Positions 1 to 8,943 are shown, counted from the stretch's first letter. The stretch is 64,000 nt of DNA from a bacterium (GCA_016719645.1 JADJYS010000002.1:124001-188000), one strand, 5' to 3'. Numbers and translations are program-made. The notes: a model not told the origin generated them from the sequence alone.

Positions 1-2
1 TG

Positions 3-1478
3 CTGCGCGACCTCGACGACGTCGTGACGCTCCACGTGGTGGTGTCCAGCGGATCGCAGTCGACGGCGCAGACCAACCTGACGAACAACGGCGTGGACAT
101 GGGCCGCGTCCAGTTCCTCGTCAGGTCCAACGACTCGATCTGGACGCGCGACTACGGCCCCTGGTACGTCTTCGACGGCGCGGGGGAGCTGGCGGTCGTG
201 GACCACACCTACAACCGGCCCTACCGGCCGAACGACGACCTGATCCCCATCTACTTCGCCCAGCAGCAGGGGCTGCCGGTCCACAGCCACGACATGTACC
301 ACACCGGCGGCAACTACATGACCGACGGCGCCCACGTCGGCAGCTCCACGCGCCTGGTCTACGACGAGGCCGCCTCGGCCAACGGCATGGACGAGGCGGA
401 GGTCGACCAGCTGATGGCCGACTACTACGGCCTGCAGCAGTACACGGTCGTGGACGACATCGAGTCCGGCGGCATCCACCACATCGACACCTGGGCCAAG
501 TTCCTGGACGAGGAGACGGTCCTGGTCAAGCAGGTGTGGCCGGCCCACCACACCTACGCCGCGCTCGAGCAGCGCGCGACGCTGCTGGCGTCGCTCACCG
601 CCTCCACCGGCCGCAACTACCGCGTCCACCGCGTGGTCTGCCAGGACATCGGCGGCGGCAGCCCGGCCTCCTACACCAACAGCCTGCTCCTGAACCGCCG
701 CATCTACGTGCCGCTGTTCGGGAACGCGGCCGGCGACACGGCCGCCCTGCAGGCCTACCGCGCGGCCGCGCCCGGCCACGACGTCCGCGGCTTCGCCTAC
801 GGCGGCTTCCTCACCGACGACGCGCTGCACTGCCGCACCATGGGCGTGTTCGACCGCGGCATGCTGCGCGTGGAGCACGCGCCGCCGCTCGGCGAGGTCG
901 TCGGTCCCGCGGACCTGCAGGCCCGCGTCGAGGCCCACAGCGGGGAGGCGCTGACCGCCGTGGACCTGTGCTGGCGGCCGGTCGGGGGGGAGTGGGCGGT
1001 CGTGCCGATGACCGCCCAGGGCGGGGGCGTCCACGCCGGCGCGATCCCGGCGCCGCCGGCGGACACCGACGTCGAGTACTACGTGCAGGCCGCCGACGCC
1101 TCGGGCCGCACGGCGTCGTCGCCGCGGGCCGCGCCGGTCGCCACCCATACCCTGCGCCTGCTGGCGCCGGCCACGGGCGTCGCGGGCGCGCCGGCTTCGC
1201 CCGTGCGGGTGCCGGCGCCCTGGCCGAACCCCTGCAACCCCATGGTCAGCTTCCGGTTCGAGCTGCGCGAGGCGGCGCCGGTCCGCCTCGTGGTGATCGA
1301 CGCCCGCGGCCGCCAGGTCCGCCGGCTGCTGGACGGCGGCCAACACCCCGCGGGTCCGACGGACCTGGTGTGGGACGGCCGCGACGACACCGGCCGGCCG
1401 GCGTCGTCGGGCGTCTACACGTTCGTGCTCGAGGCGGCCGGGCTGCGCTACCGCCGACCGGTCACGCTCGTGCGCTGA
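3..1478 (+). CDS. Secreted agmatine/peptidylarginine deiminase-family protein with C-terminal sorting domain (5' partial)
   Basis: The reading frame is open to the left window edge, so the N-terminus is missing. The visible part carries the marks of the agmatine deiminase / Porphyromonas-type peptidylarginine deiminase fold: WTRDYGPW near base 141, HTGGN near 300, the His-x-Asp motif in GGIHHIDTW near 475, and the probable nucleophile Cys in ALHCRTMG near 831. Such enzymes hydrolyse guanidino groups to ureido groups, releasing ammonia. After the catalytic domain comes a beta-rich linker and, from about base 1206, a FlgD-like Ig domain opened by WPNPCNP and ending in a GVYTFVLEA strand. That tail is typical of secreted or surface-sorted FCB proteins, so an extracellular role is inferred. 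Whether the substrate is agmatine or protein arginine cannot be told. Confidence 0.8.
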   Translation: MRDLDDVVTLHVVVSSGSQSTAQTNLTNNGVDMGRVQFLVRSNDSIWTRDYGPWYVFDGAGELAVVDHTYNRPYRPNDDLIPIYFAQQQGLPVHSHDMYHTGGNYMTDGAHVGSSTRLVYDEAASANGMDEAEVDQLMADYYGLQQYTVVDDIESGGIHHIDTWAKFLDEETVLVKQVWPAHHTYAALEQRATLLASLTASTGRNYRVHRVVCQDIGGGSPASYTNSLLLNRRIYVPLFGNAAGDTAALQAYRAAAPGHDVRGFAYGGFLTDDALHCRTMGVFDRGMLRVEHAPPLGEVVGPADLQARVEAHSGEALTAVDLCWRPVGGEWAVVPMTAQGGGVHAGAIPAPPADTDVEYYVQAADASGRTASSPRAAPVATHTLRLLAPATGVAGAPASPVRVPAPWPNPCNPMVSFRFELREAAPVRLVVIDARGRQVRRLLDGGQHPAGPTDLVWDGRDDTGRPASSGVYTFVLEAAGLRYRRPVTLVR

Positions 1479-1497
1479 CCCGCGCCGGGGGATAAGG

Positions 1498-1527
1498 TTG
1501 ACCGTCGGGCGGCGCTCCCCCTATCTT
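1498..1527 (+). promoter_or_regulatory. Sigma-70-type promoter for the ECF sigma gene
   Basis: TTGACC (1498-1503), an 18-base spacer and TATCTT (1522-1527) lie 38 bases before the start codon of the ECF sigma gene and just after the preceding stop. Match to consensus by eye only. Confidence 0.5.
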
Positions 1528-1564
1528 CGCCGCGACGTCAGCCTGGACGGGGGAGCGCAGCCGG

Positions 1565-2146
1565 ATGTTCGACCGCAACGAGGACCTCAAGCTGGTCCGC
1601 CGCTGCAAGCGCGGCGAGGAGGCGGCGTTCGCCGAGCTCCTCGGGCGTTACCGCAACGCCGTCTACGGGCTTTGCTTCCGGATGACGCGCCGGGCCGAGG
1701 ATGCCCGCGACCTCGCCCAGGAGGTCTTCATCAAGGTCTTCACGCTGCTCGACCGCTTCGACGAGACCTACGCCTTCTCGAGCTGGATCTTCCGGATCGC
1801 CACGAATCACTGCATCGACCACTTGCGGCGCAACCGTATGCGGCTCTTGTCCTTGGACGGCTGCACCGGCCCGGACGGCGAGCCCATGGAGATGCCGCTG
1901 CCCGACAACGGCCCCGGCCCCGACCGGCTGCTCGAGCGCAGCGAGGCGATGGCGCGGCTGGAGGAGGTCGTGGCGGACCTGCCCCCGCACTACAAGGTCA
2001 TCATCCTGCTGAGGCACGACCAGGACCTGTCCTACGAGGACATCGCCGTGGTCCTGGACCTGCCCCTCGGCACGGTCAAGGCCCGCATCCACCGGGCCCG
2101 GGCCATGATCCAGCAGATGTTGCAAGCCCGCTCGTATGAGATATGA
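1565..2146 (+). CDS. ECF RNA polymerase sigma factor (RpoE-like)
   Basis: A 193-residue extracytoplasmic-function sigma factor. Region 2 is clear (residues ~8-95), with AEDARDLAQEVFIKVF and a SWIFRIATNHCIDHLRR stretch typical of -10 recognition. Region 4 (~130-185) ends in SYEDIAVVLDLPLGTVKARIHRAR, the helix-turn-helix that reads the -35 box. Length and domain order match the RpoE/SigW type. A GGGGGAG ribosome site lies just before the ATG. The next genes encode a zinc-finger anti-sigma factor and a membrane protein with a bactofilin-like segment, so this is probably an envelope-stress unit. Its regulon cannot be read from the window. Confidence 0.95.
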   Translation: MFDRNEDLKLVRRCKRGEEAAFAELLGRYRNAVYGLCFRMTRRAEDARDLAQEVFIKVFTLLDRFDETYAFSSWIFRIATNHCIDHLRRNRMRLLSLDGCTGPDGEPMEMPLPDNGPGPDRLLERSEAMARLEEVVADLPPHYKVIILLRHDQDLSYEDIAVVLDLPLGTVKARIHRARAMIQQMLQARSYEI

Positions 2147-2322
2147 TCCGGAAGGAACGATCCGGGAGGAAAAGGTCCCGAAATCGTGAAACCCGAAGCC
2201 AGGGGCGCCGTAGGACTACCCATGGGTGAGATCGCGGGCCGGCGGCCGGATGCCGGCGCCGCGGTGCGAGGAGAAGGATAGCCCGGTGGTACGCCGCGGG
2301 TAGGAGACCCTGGAGGACGATC

Positions 2323-2844
2323 ATGAAGGCCGAGACGCAGCCCCCCACGCCGCCGGATTGCCGGCAGACGCGGGACAGGATGCAGGATTACCTGGACCAG
2401 ACCCTCCCGAAACGGGAGTCCCTGGCCGTGTTCCTGCACGTACGCGAGTGCGGCGAATGCAGCGCGCAGCTCGCGACCCTCCAGTCGCTCTACGAGTGGT
2501 TGGATGGTTTGCCGCCGCTCGAGGCGCCCGCCGATTTCGATGCGCGCGTGCTGGCCGCGGTGCCCTACGCCGCCTACCGGGCCATGGCGCCGCTGCGCAG
2601 CCCGCGCGTGCCCGTCCTCTTGGAGCACGAGAGCCTGCCGGCCTGGGTGCGTTCGCGCTCCGTGCGGTCGGTCGGCCTGTTCGCGGCCGCCGCCGTCCTG
2701 GCCGCCGCCGCAACGGGCCACGCCGGGGGAGCCGCCGCCTGGACGGTCGCCGGCATCGGCTGCTCGCCCGAACTGTCGGTCCGCCTGCAGAGTCTGTCCC
2801 GGAGGATCTATGTCGCGACGGTGCAAAGGTCGATCCCGCGCTGA
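2323..2844 (+). CDS. Zinc-finger (ZAS-type) anti-sigma factor
   Basis: A 173-residue protein with the anti-sigma zinc motif: Cys13 followed by His39-x3-Cys43-x2-Cys46 (HVRECGEC). A cytoplasmic helical segment follows, then one likely membrane helix near residues 117-139. By family knowledge the N-terminal domain clamps the cognate ECF sigma and releases it on a redox or envelope cue. The cognate sigma gene lies 176 bases upstream on the same strand. The start is set by GGAGGACG six bases before the ATG. The gene overlaps the next one by 35 bases, which suggests translational coupling. Confidence 0.85.
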   Translation: MKAETQPPTPPDCRQTRDRMQDYLDQTLPKRESLAVFLHVRECGECSAQLATLQSLYEWLDGLPPLEAPADFDARVLAAVPYAAYRAMAPLRSPRVPVLLEHESLPAWVRSRSVRSVGLFAAAAVLAAAATGHAGGAAAWTVAGIGCSPELSVRLQSLSRRIYVATVQRSIPR

Positions 2845-4204
2845 CCGCGGCGCCTCGCCGCGGGCCGCTCTGCTGCTGGCGCTCGCGCTGGGGCTGGCGG
2901 TCGTCCCGGTGTGCGCCGCGCAGACCGCTGCCCCGGTCGCTCCCGCCGCACCCTCCGTGCGCTCGGCCGCCCGCCAGGATTCGCTGCGGGTCGCCATCCG
3001 CCAGCGCCTGCACCGCATCGAAGTTCTCCAGGATTCGCTGAAGGCCGCGCCGGACCCCGAGGTCGCCGAGGCGATGAAGGGGCTCGAGCAGGTCATCAAG
3101 GAGATGGAGACCCAGCTGCGCGACCTCGACGTCCGCATCGACGAGCGCCGCCTCCAGGTCTCCAACCCCAGCGGCAACATCCAGATCGAGTTCCCCGCCG
3201 ACTGGAGCGAGAAGGTCAGCCAGGGTCTCAGCGCCATCACCGCGACGATCCTGGCCGAGCTGCCCGACTCCCTCGACCTGCAGACCGAGATCTCGAAGTT
3301 CCGCGAGCAGGCCCACGCCTTCAACTGGGACGTGTTCGCCGACGAGCCGCCCGAGCGCCGGATCATCGGTTCGGAGATCGTCACGACCGGCAGCGACGCC
3401 GTGGTCGAGAGCGACGAGCGCGTCACCGGCAACGTGGTGGTCCTGCTCGGCGATGCGACGATCCTGGGCCAGGTCGACGGCGACGTGATCGTCGTGGGCG
3501 GTTCGCTGACCCTGGCCGACGAGGCCGTGGTCGAGGGGAACGCCGTCACGGTGTTCGGCGTGCTGCGGCGCGACGAGACGGCCGAGGTCGCCGGCGAAGT
3601 GGTGACGGTGGGCTTCGCCGGCATCAGCAGCGACGACGGGGTGAGCCGCTTCACGAGCGGCGGAGCGACCGACCTGCTCGTGCTGCTGCCGCTCGCCGTG
3701 CTGTTCGGCCTGACGCTCATGACGGTCGTCCTGATGCCGGCCTGGCGCCTGGAAGCCGTGACGCTCCGCCTCTCGGCGCAACCCGGCCGCAGCCTCCTGG
3801 TCGGCCTCGCCTGGCTCGTGCTGGGGCACTTCATGCTGGTGGTGATGGTGGCCGTGCTGGCGATGACGATCATCGGGATCCCGCTGGCCCTGATGCTCGG
3901 ACTGGCCTACATCGTCCTGGGCCTGGTCGCCCTCGGCGTCGTGGCCGGCCGCATCGGCCGTCGGCTCTGCGCGGCGCGCTTCCCGGACCGCCTGCAGTCG
4001 ACCGCCTGCATCGCGCTCGGCCTCGCCGTGATCCTGTCGCCCGCTGTGCTCGGGGCGGTCCTCGCGGTGTTCCCGGCCCTGTCCGGGTTCGGCAAGGTGC
4101 TCGAAATCCTGGCCGTGCTCGTGCAACTGCCGATCTACTGCCTGGGCGCCGGCGCCATCCTCGACAGCCGCTTCGGCGGGCGCCACCGTCCGGCCAACGT
4201 CTGA
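2810..4204 (+). CDS. Membrane protein with bactofilin-like beta segment, third gene of the ECF unit
   Basis: The start is placed at ATG 2810, inside the anti-sigma gene, because GGAGGA sits four bases before it and a signal peptide follows at once (hydrophobic run, then VCAAQ). The 464-residue protein then has a coiled region (~40-110), a segment of short repeating beta units with regular Gly and Val (~195-265; VTGNVVVLLGDATILGQVDG-like) resembling the polymer-forming bactofilin fold, and at least four hydrophobic helices to the C-terminus. The position after sigma and anti-sigma suggests it is a target or a partner in sensing. Exact function unknown. Confidence 0.7.
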   Translation: MSRRCKGRSRADRGASPRAALLLALALGLAVVPVCAAQTAAPVAPAAPSVRSAARQDSLRVAIRQRLHRIEVLQDSLKAAPDPEVAEAMKGLEQVIKEMETQLRDLDVRIDERRLQVSNPSGNIQIEFPADWSEKVSQGLSAITATILAELPDSLDLQTEISKFREQAHAFNWDVFADEPPERRIIGSEIVTTGSDAVVESDERVTGNVVVLLGDATILGQVDGDVIVVGGSLTLADEAVVEGNAVTVFGVLRRDETAEVAGEVVTVGFAGISSDDGVSRFTSGGATDLLVLLPLAVLFGLTLMTVVLMPAWRLEAVTLRLSAQPGRSLLVGLAWLVLGHFMLVVMVAVLAMTIIGIPLALMLGLAYIVLGLVALGVVAGRIGRRLCAARFPDRLQSTACIALGLAVILSPAVLGAVLAVFPALSGFGKVLEILAVLVQLPIYCLGAGAILDSRFGGRHRPANV

Positions 4205-4307
4205 CCGGGGAATTTCCCCCCCGCGCGCTGCGTGAATTCCCCCTGCTCGTGACTCAAGCCCTGCCCGGCCTCCCGCGCCGCGAACGGGGCGTTCATCGGC
4301 CAACCCC

Positions 4308-4336
4308 TTGATTTCCATCCGGTTGTGTGGCAAGAT
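4308..4336 (+). promoter_or_regulatory. Candidate promoter for the secreted HExxH protein
   Basis: TTGATT (4308-4313), a 17-base spacer and CAAGAT (4331-4336) sit in the 250-base gap before ATG 4455. The -10 is imperfect. Otherwise I see nothing coding in 4205-4454. Confidence 0.35.
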
Positions 4337-4454
4337 CGGGCTCCGGTCCGGACGCTCGCCGTCCCTCGTTTCCCGGCGGCACGAACCCTGCGGGATCTCC
4401 GTCCAGCCACGGGACCGACGTCTCATAGGGGGGGACCAAGGATCTCAAGGGGCC

Positions 4455-5504
4455 ATGATGGACAGGACGACCACCAAGTTCCCGGGACGGACCCTGCGCG
4501 GTGCGACGCTTCTGGTCGCGCTGATCGCGCTCGCCATGACCGGCAACGCCGCCGCGGGGGCGTTCACCGCTTCCAGCGGCCTGCGCGTCCGGATCCACAC
4601 TCCCGCCGATCTGGCCGCCTACCTGGTCCAGCAGGACGGCGCGCTGCTGCTGCGCCACCCCGCCCTCGGCGAGATCGAACTGCTGCAGGGCCCGAGCGAT
4701 CCCCGCCTGGCCCGCCGCGACGTCACGACCTTCCTGCCCCTGTCCGAGGATGTGGTCGCCGACGCCCTGGCCGACCTGCGGTTCCAGGACCTGGATCTCG
4801 ACGTCGACGTGTTCCTGCTGCCCGCCCCGCCGGCCGAGGTGCTCGGCAGCTTCGCGCGCGCGGGTGCGATCGTGCTGTCGCCGGCCTTCGGCCCCGTCGC
4901 GGCGAGCACCGTGGCCGACGTGACCGTCCACGAGCTGGGCCACGTGCTGACCTGGGCCCGCTTCGATCGCCGCCCGGAACTGTGGAGCCGCTACCTCGAG
5001 CTGCGCGGCCTCGCCGCCGGCGATCACGGCCCCGAGGCGCCGCACGCGGAGCGCGCCCGCGAGATCCTGGCCGAGGACATCCGCTTCCTGTTCGGCGGCG
5101 AGCTGGCGACCGCCAGCGGCGTCATCGAGAACCCCGAGCTGGCGACCCCCGATCGGGTCGACGGACTCCGGGCCTTCCTGAGCGAAGCGCTGAGTGGCGG
5201 GCCGGTCGCCGGCGCCGCGCTCGCCTGCACCGCGTTCCCCAACCCCTGCAACCCGCTGACCACCGTCGCGATGACGCTGCCCGCCGACGCCTTCGGCGAC
5301 GCCGCCGCGGCGCAGCTGACCGTCTACGACCTGCGCGGTCAGATCGTCCGCACGGTGCGCGGCGGCGAGATCCGCAACGGCCGCCTGCTGGTGTCCTGGG
5401 ACGGCCACGACGACGGGGGCCGTCGGGTGGCGTCCGGCCGCTACGCCTACGCGCTGAACTGGCAACGGACCGCCGGCCGCGGCACCGTCACCGTCGCGCG
5501 CTGA
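4455..5504 (+). CDS. Secreted HExxH protein with FlgD-like C-terminal domain
   Basis: A 349-residue secreted protein. A signal peptide (residues ~14-36, ending TGNAAAGA) is followed by a domain with VTVHELGHVLTW, in which His159-Glu160-x-x-His163 is a gluzincin-type zinc motif. I do not recognise the peptidase family, and a third ligand is uncertain; a Glu-rich stretch (AREILAEDIRFLF) lies about 50 residues later. The C-terminal ~90 residues form a FlgD-like Ig domain begun by FPNPCNPL, the same sorting signature as in the deiminase at the left edge. AAGGGG lies three bases before the chosen ATG. A zinc-dependent extracellular hydrolase is the likely role. Confidence 0.65.
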   Translation: MMDRTTTKFPGRTLRGATLLVALIALAMTGNAAAGAFTASSGLRVRIHTPADLAAYLVQQDGALLLRHPALGEIELLQGPSDPRLARRDVTTFLPLSEDVVADALADLRFQDLDLDVDVFLLPAPPAEVLGSFARAGAIVLSPAFGPVAASTVADVTVHELGHVLTWARFDRRPELWSRYLELRGLAAGDHGPEAPHAERAREILAEDIRFLFGGELATASGVIENPELATPDRVDGLRAFLSEALSGGPVAGAALACTAFPNPCNPLTTVAMTLPADAFGDAAAAQLTVYDLRGQIVRTVRGGEIRNGRLLVSWDGHDDGGRRVASGRYAYALNWQRTAGRGTVTVAR

Positions 5505-5580
5505 GCGTCGGGGTCGCGGCCGTCCCGGGGGGGGCGACCGCGGCCCTGGCGCCGACCTCCTCCCGCCCCACGCTCGCCGG

Positions 5581-5609
5581 TTGTCCCCGCCGCCCGTACG
5601 GCTTACCCT
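5581..5609 (+). promoter_or_regulatory. Candidate promoter for the TPR protein
   Basis: TTGTCC (5581-5586), a 17-base spacer and TACCCT (5604-5609) lie 33 bases before ATG 5643. Confidence 0.4.
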
Positions 5610-5642
5610 GATTGAGTGACGGTCAAGGGGAGGAGTGCGACC

Positions 5643-6698
5643 ATGTCCGCCAACATCCGGTTTCTCCTGGCGGTGGCGGCGCTGCTCGGCGCGGCCGCCG
5701 TGCCGAGCGCCGGAGCGGGCGCCCTGCGCGGCACGCCGCCGCGCGCCGCGCACCAGCGTGGCCTGGCGGTCGTCGACTCCCTCACGGCCGCCGGCGCCTG
5801 GGAGGCCGCCGCCGCGCGGGCCGCCGCCGTGCTCGCCGACGACGGCGTGGACGAGGACCTGCGCTGGCTCCTGCACCAGCGCGCCGGCCTCGCCCTGCAG
5901 CGCCTCGGCAGGCTGGACGAGGCGCTCGTCCACCTGGAGCAGGCCGTGCTGTGGGGGCCCTCGGAAGCGATCAACCACCGCAACCTGGCCACGCTGCTGG
6001 TCGCCCTCGACCGCCGCGGCCGCGCGACCGCGGAGTACGGCCTGGCCTGCGATCTCGATCCCTCGAACTGCGACGTGAGGGTCGAGTTCGCCCACGTCCA
6101 GGTGGACTTCGGCCAGTACCGGGACGCGCTGGCGACCCTGGCGGCCGCCGAGGCCCTCTGCGGACCGGACGATCCCCGGCTGCTGAGGGCGCGGAGCCGC
6201 TGCCGTCTTGCGAGCGGCGATCCCGCCGCCGCGCTGCCGGATCTGGAACGCCTCCACGAACTCGCGCCGACCCCCGAGAGCGGCCAGCAACTGGCCCTCG
6301 CACGCCTGCGCGCCGGCCGGCCCGAAGCGGCCCGGCTCCTGCTGGCTCCCCGCTGGCGAGGGGGTCTCGACGATCAGGGCTTGCGGATCCTGCTGGAGGC
6401 CGACGCCGCCGTCGGCGATCCCGAGCACGCCGTGTCCCTGGCCCTGGCCCTGGGCGCAGGCGGCGTCCAGCTCCCGCACGATCCTCTGGTGTGGTCGCAG
6501 GCCGCCCTGGTGTGCCTCGGCACCGGCCGCGACAGCGAGGGGCTGATCCTCATCGACCGGGCCATCGCCCTGGCGCCGGACGATCCGGATCTGCGCCAGA
6601 ACCGCGTGATCCTGCTGAATCGTCTGGGCCGTGCCGAGGAAGCGGCTCAGGAATGGGCGCGCGTCCTGGCCCTGGACCCCGGCCGGGATCCGGACTAG
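5643..6698 (+). CDS. Exported TPR-repeat protein
   Basis: The start ATG 5643 follows GGGGAGGAG by five bases; an upstream in-frame GTG at 5616 has no such site. The protein (351 residues) begins with a signal peptide (AAAVPSAGA) and then consists of helical TPR-like repeats, with LDEALVHLEQAVLWGP and SEGLILIDRAIALAPDD as clear units, ending in LGRAEEAAQEWARVLALDP. It is probably a periplasmic scaffold. No catalytic motif is visible and no partner is indicated, because the neighbours are unrelated. It stands alone between a promoter and a hairpin. Confidence 0.75.
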   Translation: MSANIRFLLAVAALLGAAAVPSAGAGALRGTPPRAAHQRGLAVVDSLTAAGAWEAAAARAAAVLADDGVDEDLRWLLHQRAGLALQRLGRLDEALVHLEQAVLWGPSEAINHRNLATLLVALDRRGRATAEYGLACDLDPSNCDVRVEFAHVQVDFGQYRDALATLAAAEALCGPDDPRLLRARSRCRLASGDPAAALPDLERLHELAPTPESGQQLALARLRAGRPEAARLLLAPRWRGGLDDQGLRILLEADAAVGDPEHAVSLALALGAGGVQLPHDPLVWSQAALVCLGTGRDSEGLILIDRAIALAPDDPDLRQNRVILLNRLGRAEEAAQEWARVLALDPGRDPD

Positions 6699-6706
6699 GA
6701 ACGCCG

Positions 6707-6733
6707 CCGGCGCCGCTCCCGTCCCGGCGCCGG
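6707..6733 (+). terminator. GC-rich hairpin after the TPR gene
   Basis: CCGGCGCCG (6707-6715) and CGGCGCCGG (6725-6733) form a perfect 9-bp stem with a 9-base loop just after the stop at 6698. No U-run follows, so termination is inferred from position. Confidence 0.45.
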
Positions 6734-6744
6734 TCAAGTCCCGG

Positions 6745-6774
6745 TTGATTTCAGGCACCGCTTGCCCTTACTTT
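6745..6774 (+). promoter_or_regulatory. Candidate promoter for the propeller lipoprotein
   Basis: TTGATT (6745-6750), an 18-base spacer and TACTTT (6769-6774) precede the lipoprotein ATG at 6882 by about 108 bases. Confidence 0.4.
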
Positions 6775-6881
6775 GAACCGGGCCTGGTTCCATACCTTAG
6801 CGCCGCATCCGCCGCACCCTCCGCCCCCGGGGAGCGGGTGGCGGCCGCGGCCGTGCCGGTCTTCTGGAGGTCGAGATCTTG

Positions 6882-8263
6882 ATGAAGAAGCTGGATCCGC
6901 GCGCCGGCTCGCTCGTCGCCGTGGCCGCCGCCGCCGCGCTGCTGGCGATCGGCTGCTCCCTGGAGCCGGAAGTCTCGGAAACGCTGGATATCTCCGGCAA
7001 CCACAGCACCGGGGACCTCGAGATGGTCACGGCGGACACGTCGTCCGACGGCTACCAGTACCTCGAGCCGGACCTCTCGCCCGACGGCACCCGTCTCGTG
7101 TTCACCATCGACTGGCTGGCGATCACCCCTCCGGGACAGCCGCCCGACGTGCCGCCGCTGATCCGCCAGCTGGCGGTCATGCCGCTGCAGGTGCAGGACG
7201 AGCCGAAGCTCAACCTGCGCCAACAGGGAGCCGCCCTGGTTCTGATGAACACCTACCGCATGCTCATCGGCGCCGCCCTGCAGCCCATGCAGCCGAATCG
7301 CGACAACCAGAAGGGCACGCCCCGCTGGATCAACGACGACGACATCGTCTTCTGGTTGGAGACGCCGCGCGGCGCGAGGTTGTTCCAGACGAGAATCCCG
7401 CCCAACTTCGTCCACGGCCAGGACCTCGACATCACGCTCGTGCTGCGCGAGCGCGACGACGACCGGTCCTCGGCTGGAAGTTCTGGGAACACATGTCGCC
7501 CAGCGTTTCGCCGAACGGGCGCTGGATCGCCTTCTCGCGCTACGGCCACACGGACGCCGATTCCCTCCACCAGGCGACGGATCAGGCCATCTGGGTCTGC
7601 GCCGTGCCCGAATCGGGCCAGCTCAGCCAGCTGGCGTTCCCGGTCACCAGCGAAGTGTCGATCTGCGATTCCCCCTCCTGGTCTCCCGACGGCAGCAAGA
7701 TCGTGTTCTCCGCCACGCTGGATATCCAGAACAGCAACGACTTCACCACCCGCGAGCTGTTCACCGTGGACTTCGACACCACCGGCCTGGCCGCCGAAGG
7801 CGGGGTCGTGCTGGACCGCGGCCTCACGCGCCTGACGACCTCGCCGCCCCCGTCGGGCAGCAACTTCATCGTCCGCAACATGGAGCCCTCCTACAGCCCC
7901 GACGGCGGTTCGATCATCTTCGTGTCGGACCGGCGCGTGCCGACGATCACGCTCAACGAGCGCAACATCTGGCGCATCCCGGCCGACGGCAGCCTCGAGC
8001 CCCGGCTCCTGTTCTTCACCCGCTCCGACGACCAGGGCGCGTTCTACACCGGGCGCACTCCCGACGAGATCCTGCTGACGAGCGGCGTCGGCTTCCCGAC
8101 CGAGATGCTGGACGCCCTCTGGAGCGCGGCCTACGACAGCATCGCGGCGGCGAACCCGGAGTTCACCGCGATCCAGGTCGAAGCCCTCGCCGACCAGCAG
8201 CGCGAGCAGCTCGAATTCTTCGAGGGTGTGATGACCCACATCTACCTGTTCAGCAACTGGTAG
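6882..8263 (+). CDS. TolB-like beta-propeller (PD40) lipoprotein, interrupted by a frameshift near 7465
   Basis: The N-terminus is a lipoprotein signal (LLAIGCS lipobox, Cys at about residue 26). PD40/WD40-like propeller blades follow, each with an SPDG core: YLEPDLSPDGTRLVF, SPSVSPNGRWIAFSRYG, SPSWSPDGSKIVFSA and EPSYSPDGGSIIFVSD. Frame is lost between about 7445 and 7475: the first part ends in RERDDDR, and the second resumes one base out of register with VLGWKFWEH. A single missing base would restore one ~460-residue protein. Homologous blades on both sides argue for an assembly or sequencing deletion or a very recent mutation. Expected at the outer membrane as a binding or scaffold protein. 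Confidence 0.7.
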
Positions 8264-8271
8264 CAGGTCCG

Positions 8272-8892
8272 ATGCCGCGCGACGCCCGGCCCGCCGACGA
8301 AATCGTCCGGGTCGGGCGTCTGCTTTACGAGCGGCGCTACGTCGTGGCGGGGGAGGGCAACCTGTCGCTGCGGCTCGGCCCCGGCCGCTTCCTGGTCACC
8401 CCGGCCGGTGCGTGCAAGGGCGACCTCGCCCCGGACGAACTCGTCGAAGTCGACGACGACGGCCGCCCCCGCGGCCCCGGGCGTCCCACATCGGAATGGC
8501 TGCTGCACGCCGAGATCTACCGGCAACGGCCCGACGTCGCCGCCGTCTGCCATGCCCACCCGCCGCGGGCGACCGCCTACGCCTGCGCGCGACGCGCCTT
8601 GCCGGTGTCGATCCTGCCCGAAGCCGTGCTGCAGCTGGGCGGCGAAGTGCCGCTGGCTCCCTACGCCACTCCCGGCACCCCCGAAGTGGCGGCTTCGATC
8701 CGCCCGTTCGTCGCCCGCTGTCAGGCGATCCTGCTCTCGAACCACGGGGTGGTGACGGTGGGCGGGAGCCTCGAAGAGGCGTACCGGCGGCTGGAGGTCG
8801 TCGAGAGGGTGGCGGAAGTGGGGGCGGGGGCGGAGCGGCTGGGCGGCGCCGTCCACCTGACCAACCAGCAGGTCCGCAAGCTGCGGTCCTGA
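8272..8892 (+). CDS. Class II aldolase / adducin-family protein (L-fuculose-phosphate aldolase-like)
   Basis: A 206-residue protein, the usual size for FucA/AraD-type enzymes, which cleave or epimerise sugar phosphates with a zinc-bound enolate. Signature motifs are in order: GEGNLSLR (27-34), TPAG (43-46), Ser74-Glu75 (catalytic Glu), His94-x-His96 in CHAHPP, and His158 in SNHGVV, giving the expected three-histidine zinc site. It starts eight bases after the previous stop and is probably co-transcribed. The sugar substrate cannot be read from sequence; related enzymes include methylthioribulose-1-phosphate dehydratase. Confidence 0.85.
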   Translation: MPRDARPADEIVRVGRLLYERRYVVAGEGNLSLRLGPGRFLVTPAGACKGDLAPDELVEVDDDGRPRGPGRPTSEWLLHAEIYRQRPDVAAVCHAHPPRATAYACARRALPVSILPEAVLQLGGEVPLAPYATPGTPEVAASIRPFVARCQAILLSNHGVVTVGGSLEEAYRRLEVVERVAEVGAGAERLGGAVHLTNQQVRKLRS

Positions 8893-8943
8893 GCACGCCC
8901 CCGACGCATCCGCCGTCCGGGATTCCCGGGCCGCGGGGAAACG

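Noticed and set aside
2143..2229. 28-codon basic open frame overlapping the ECF sigma stop (ATGA)
   Set aside because: Only the overlap supports it. The product is an Arg-rich string and there is no ribosome site.
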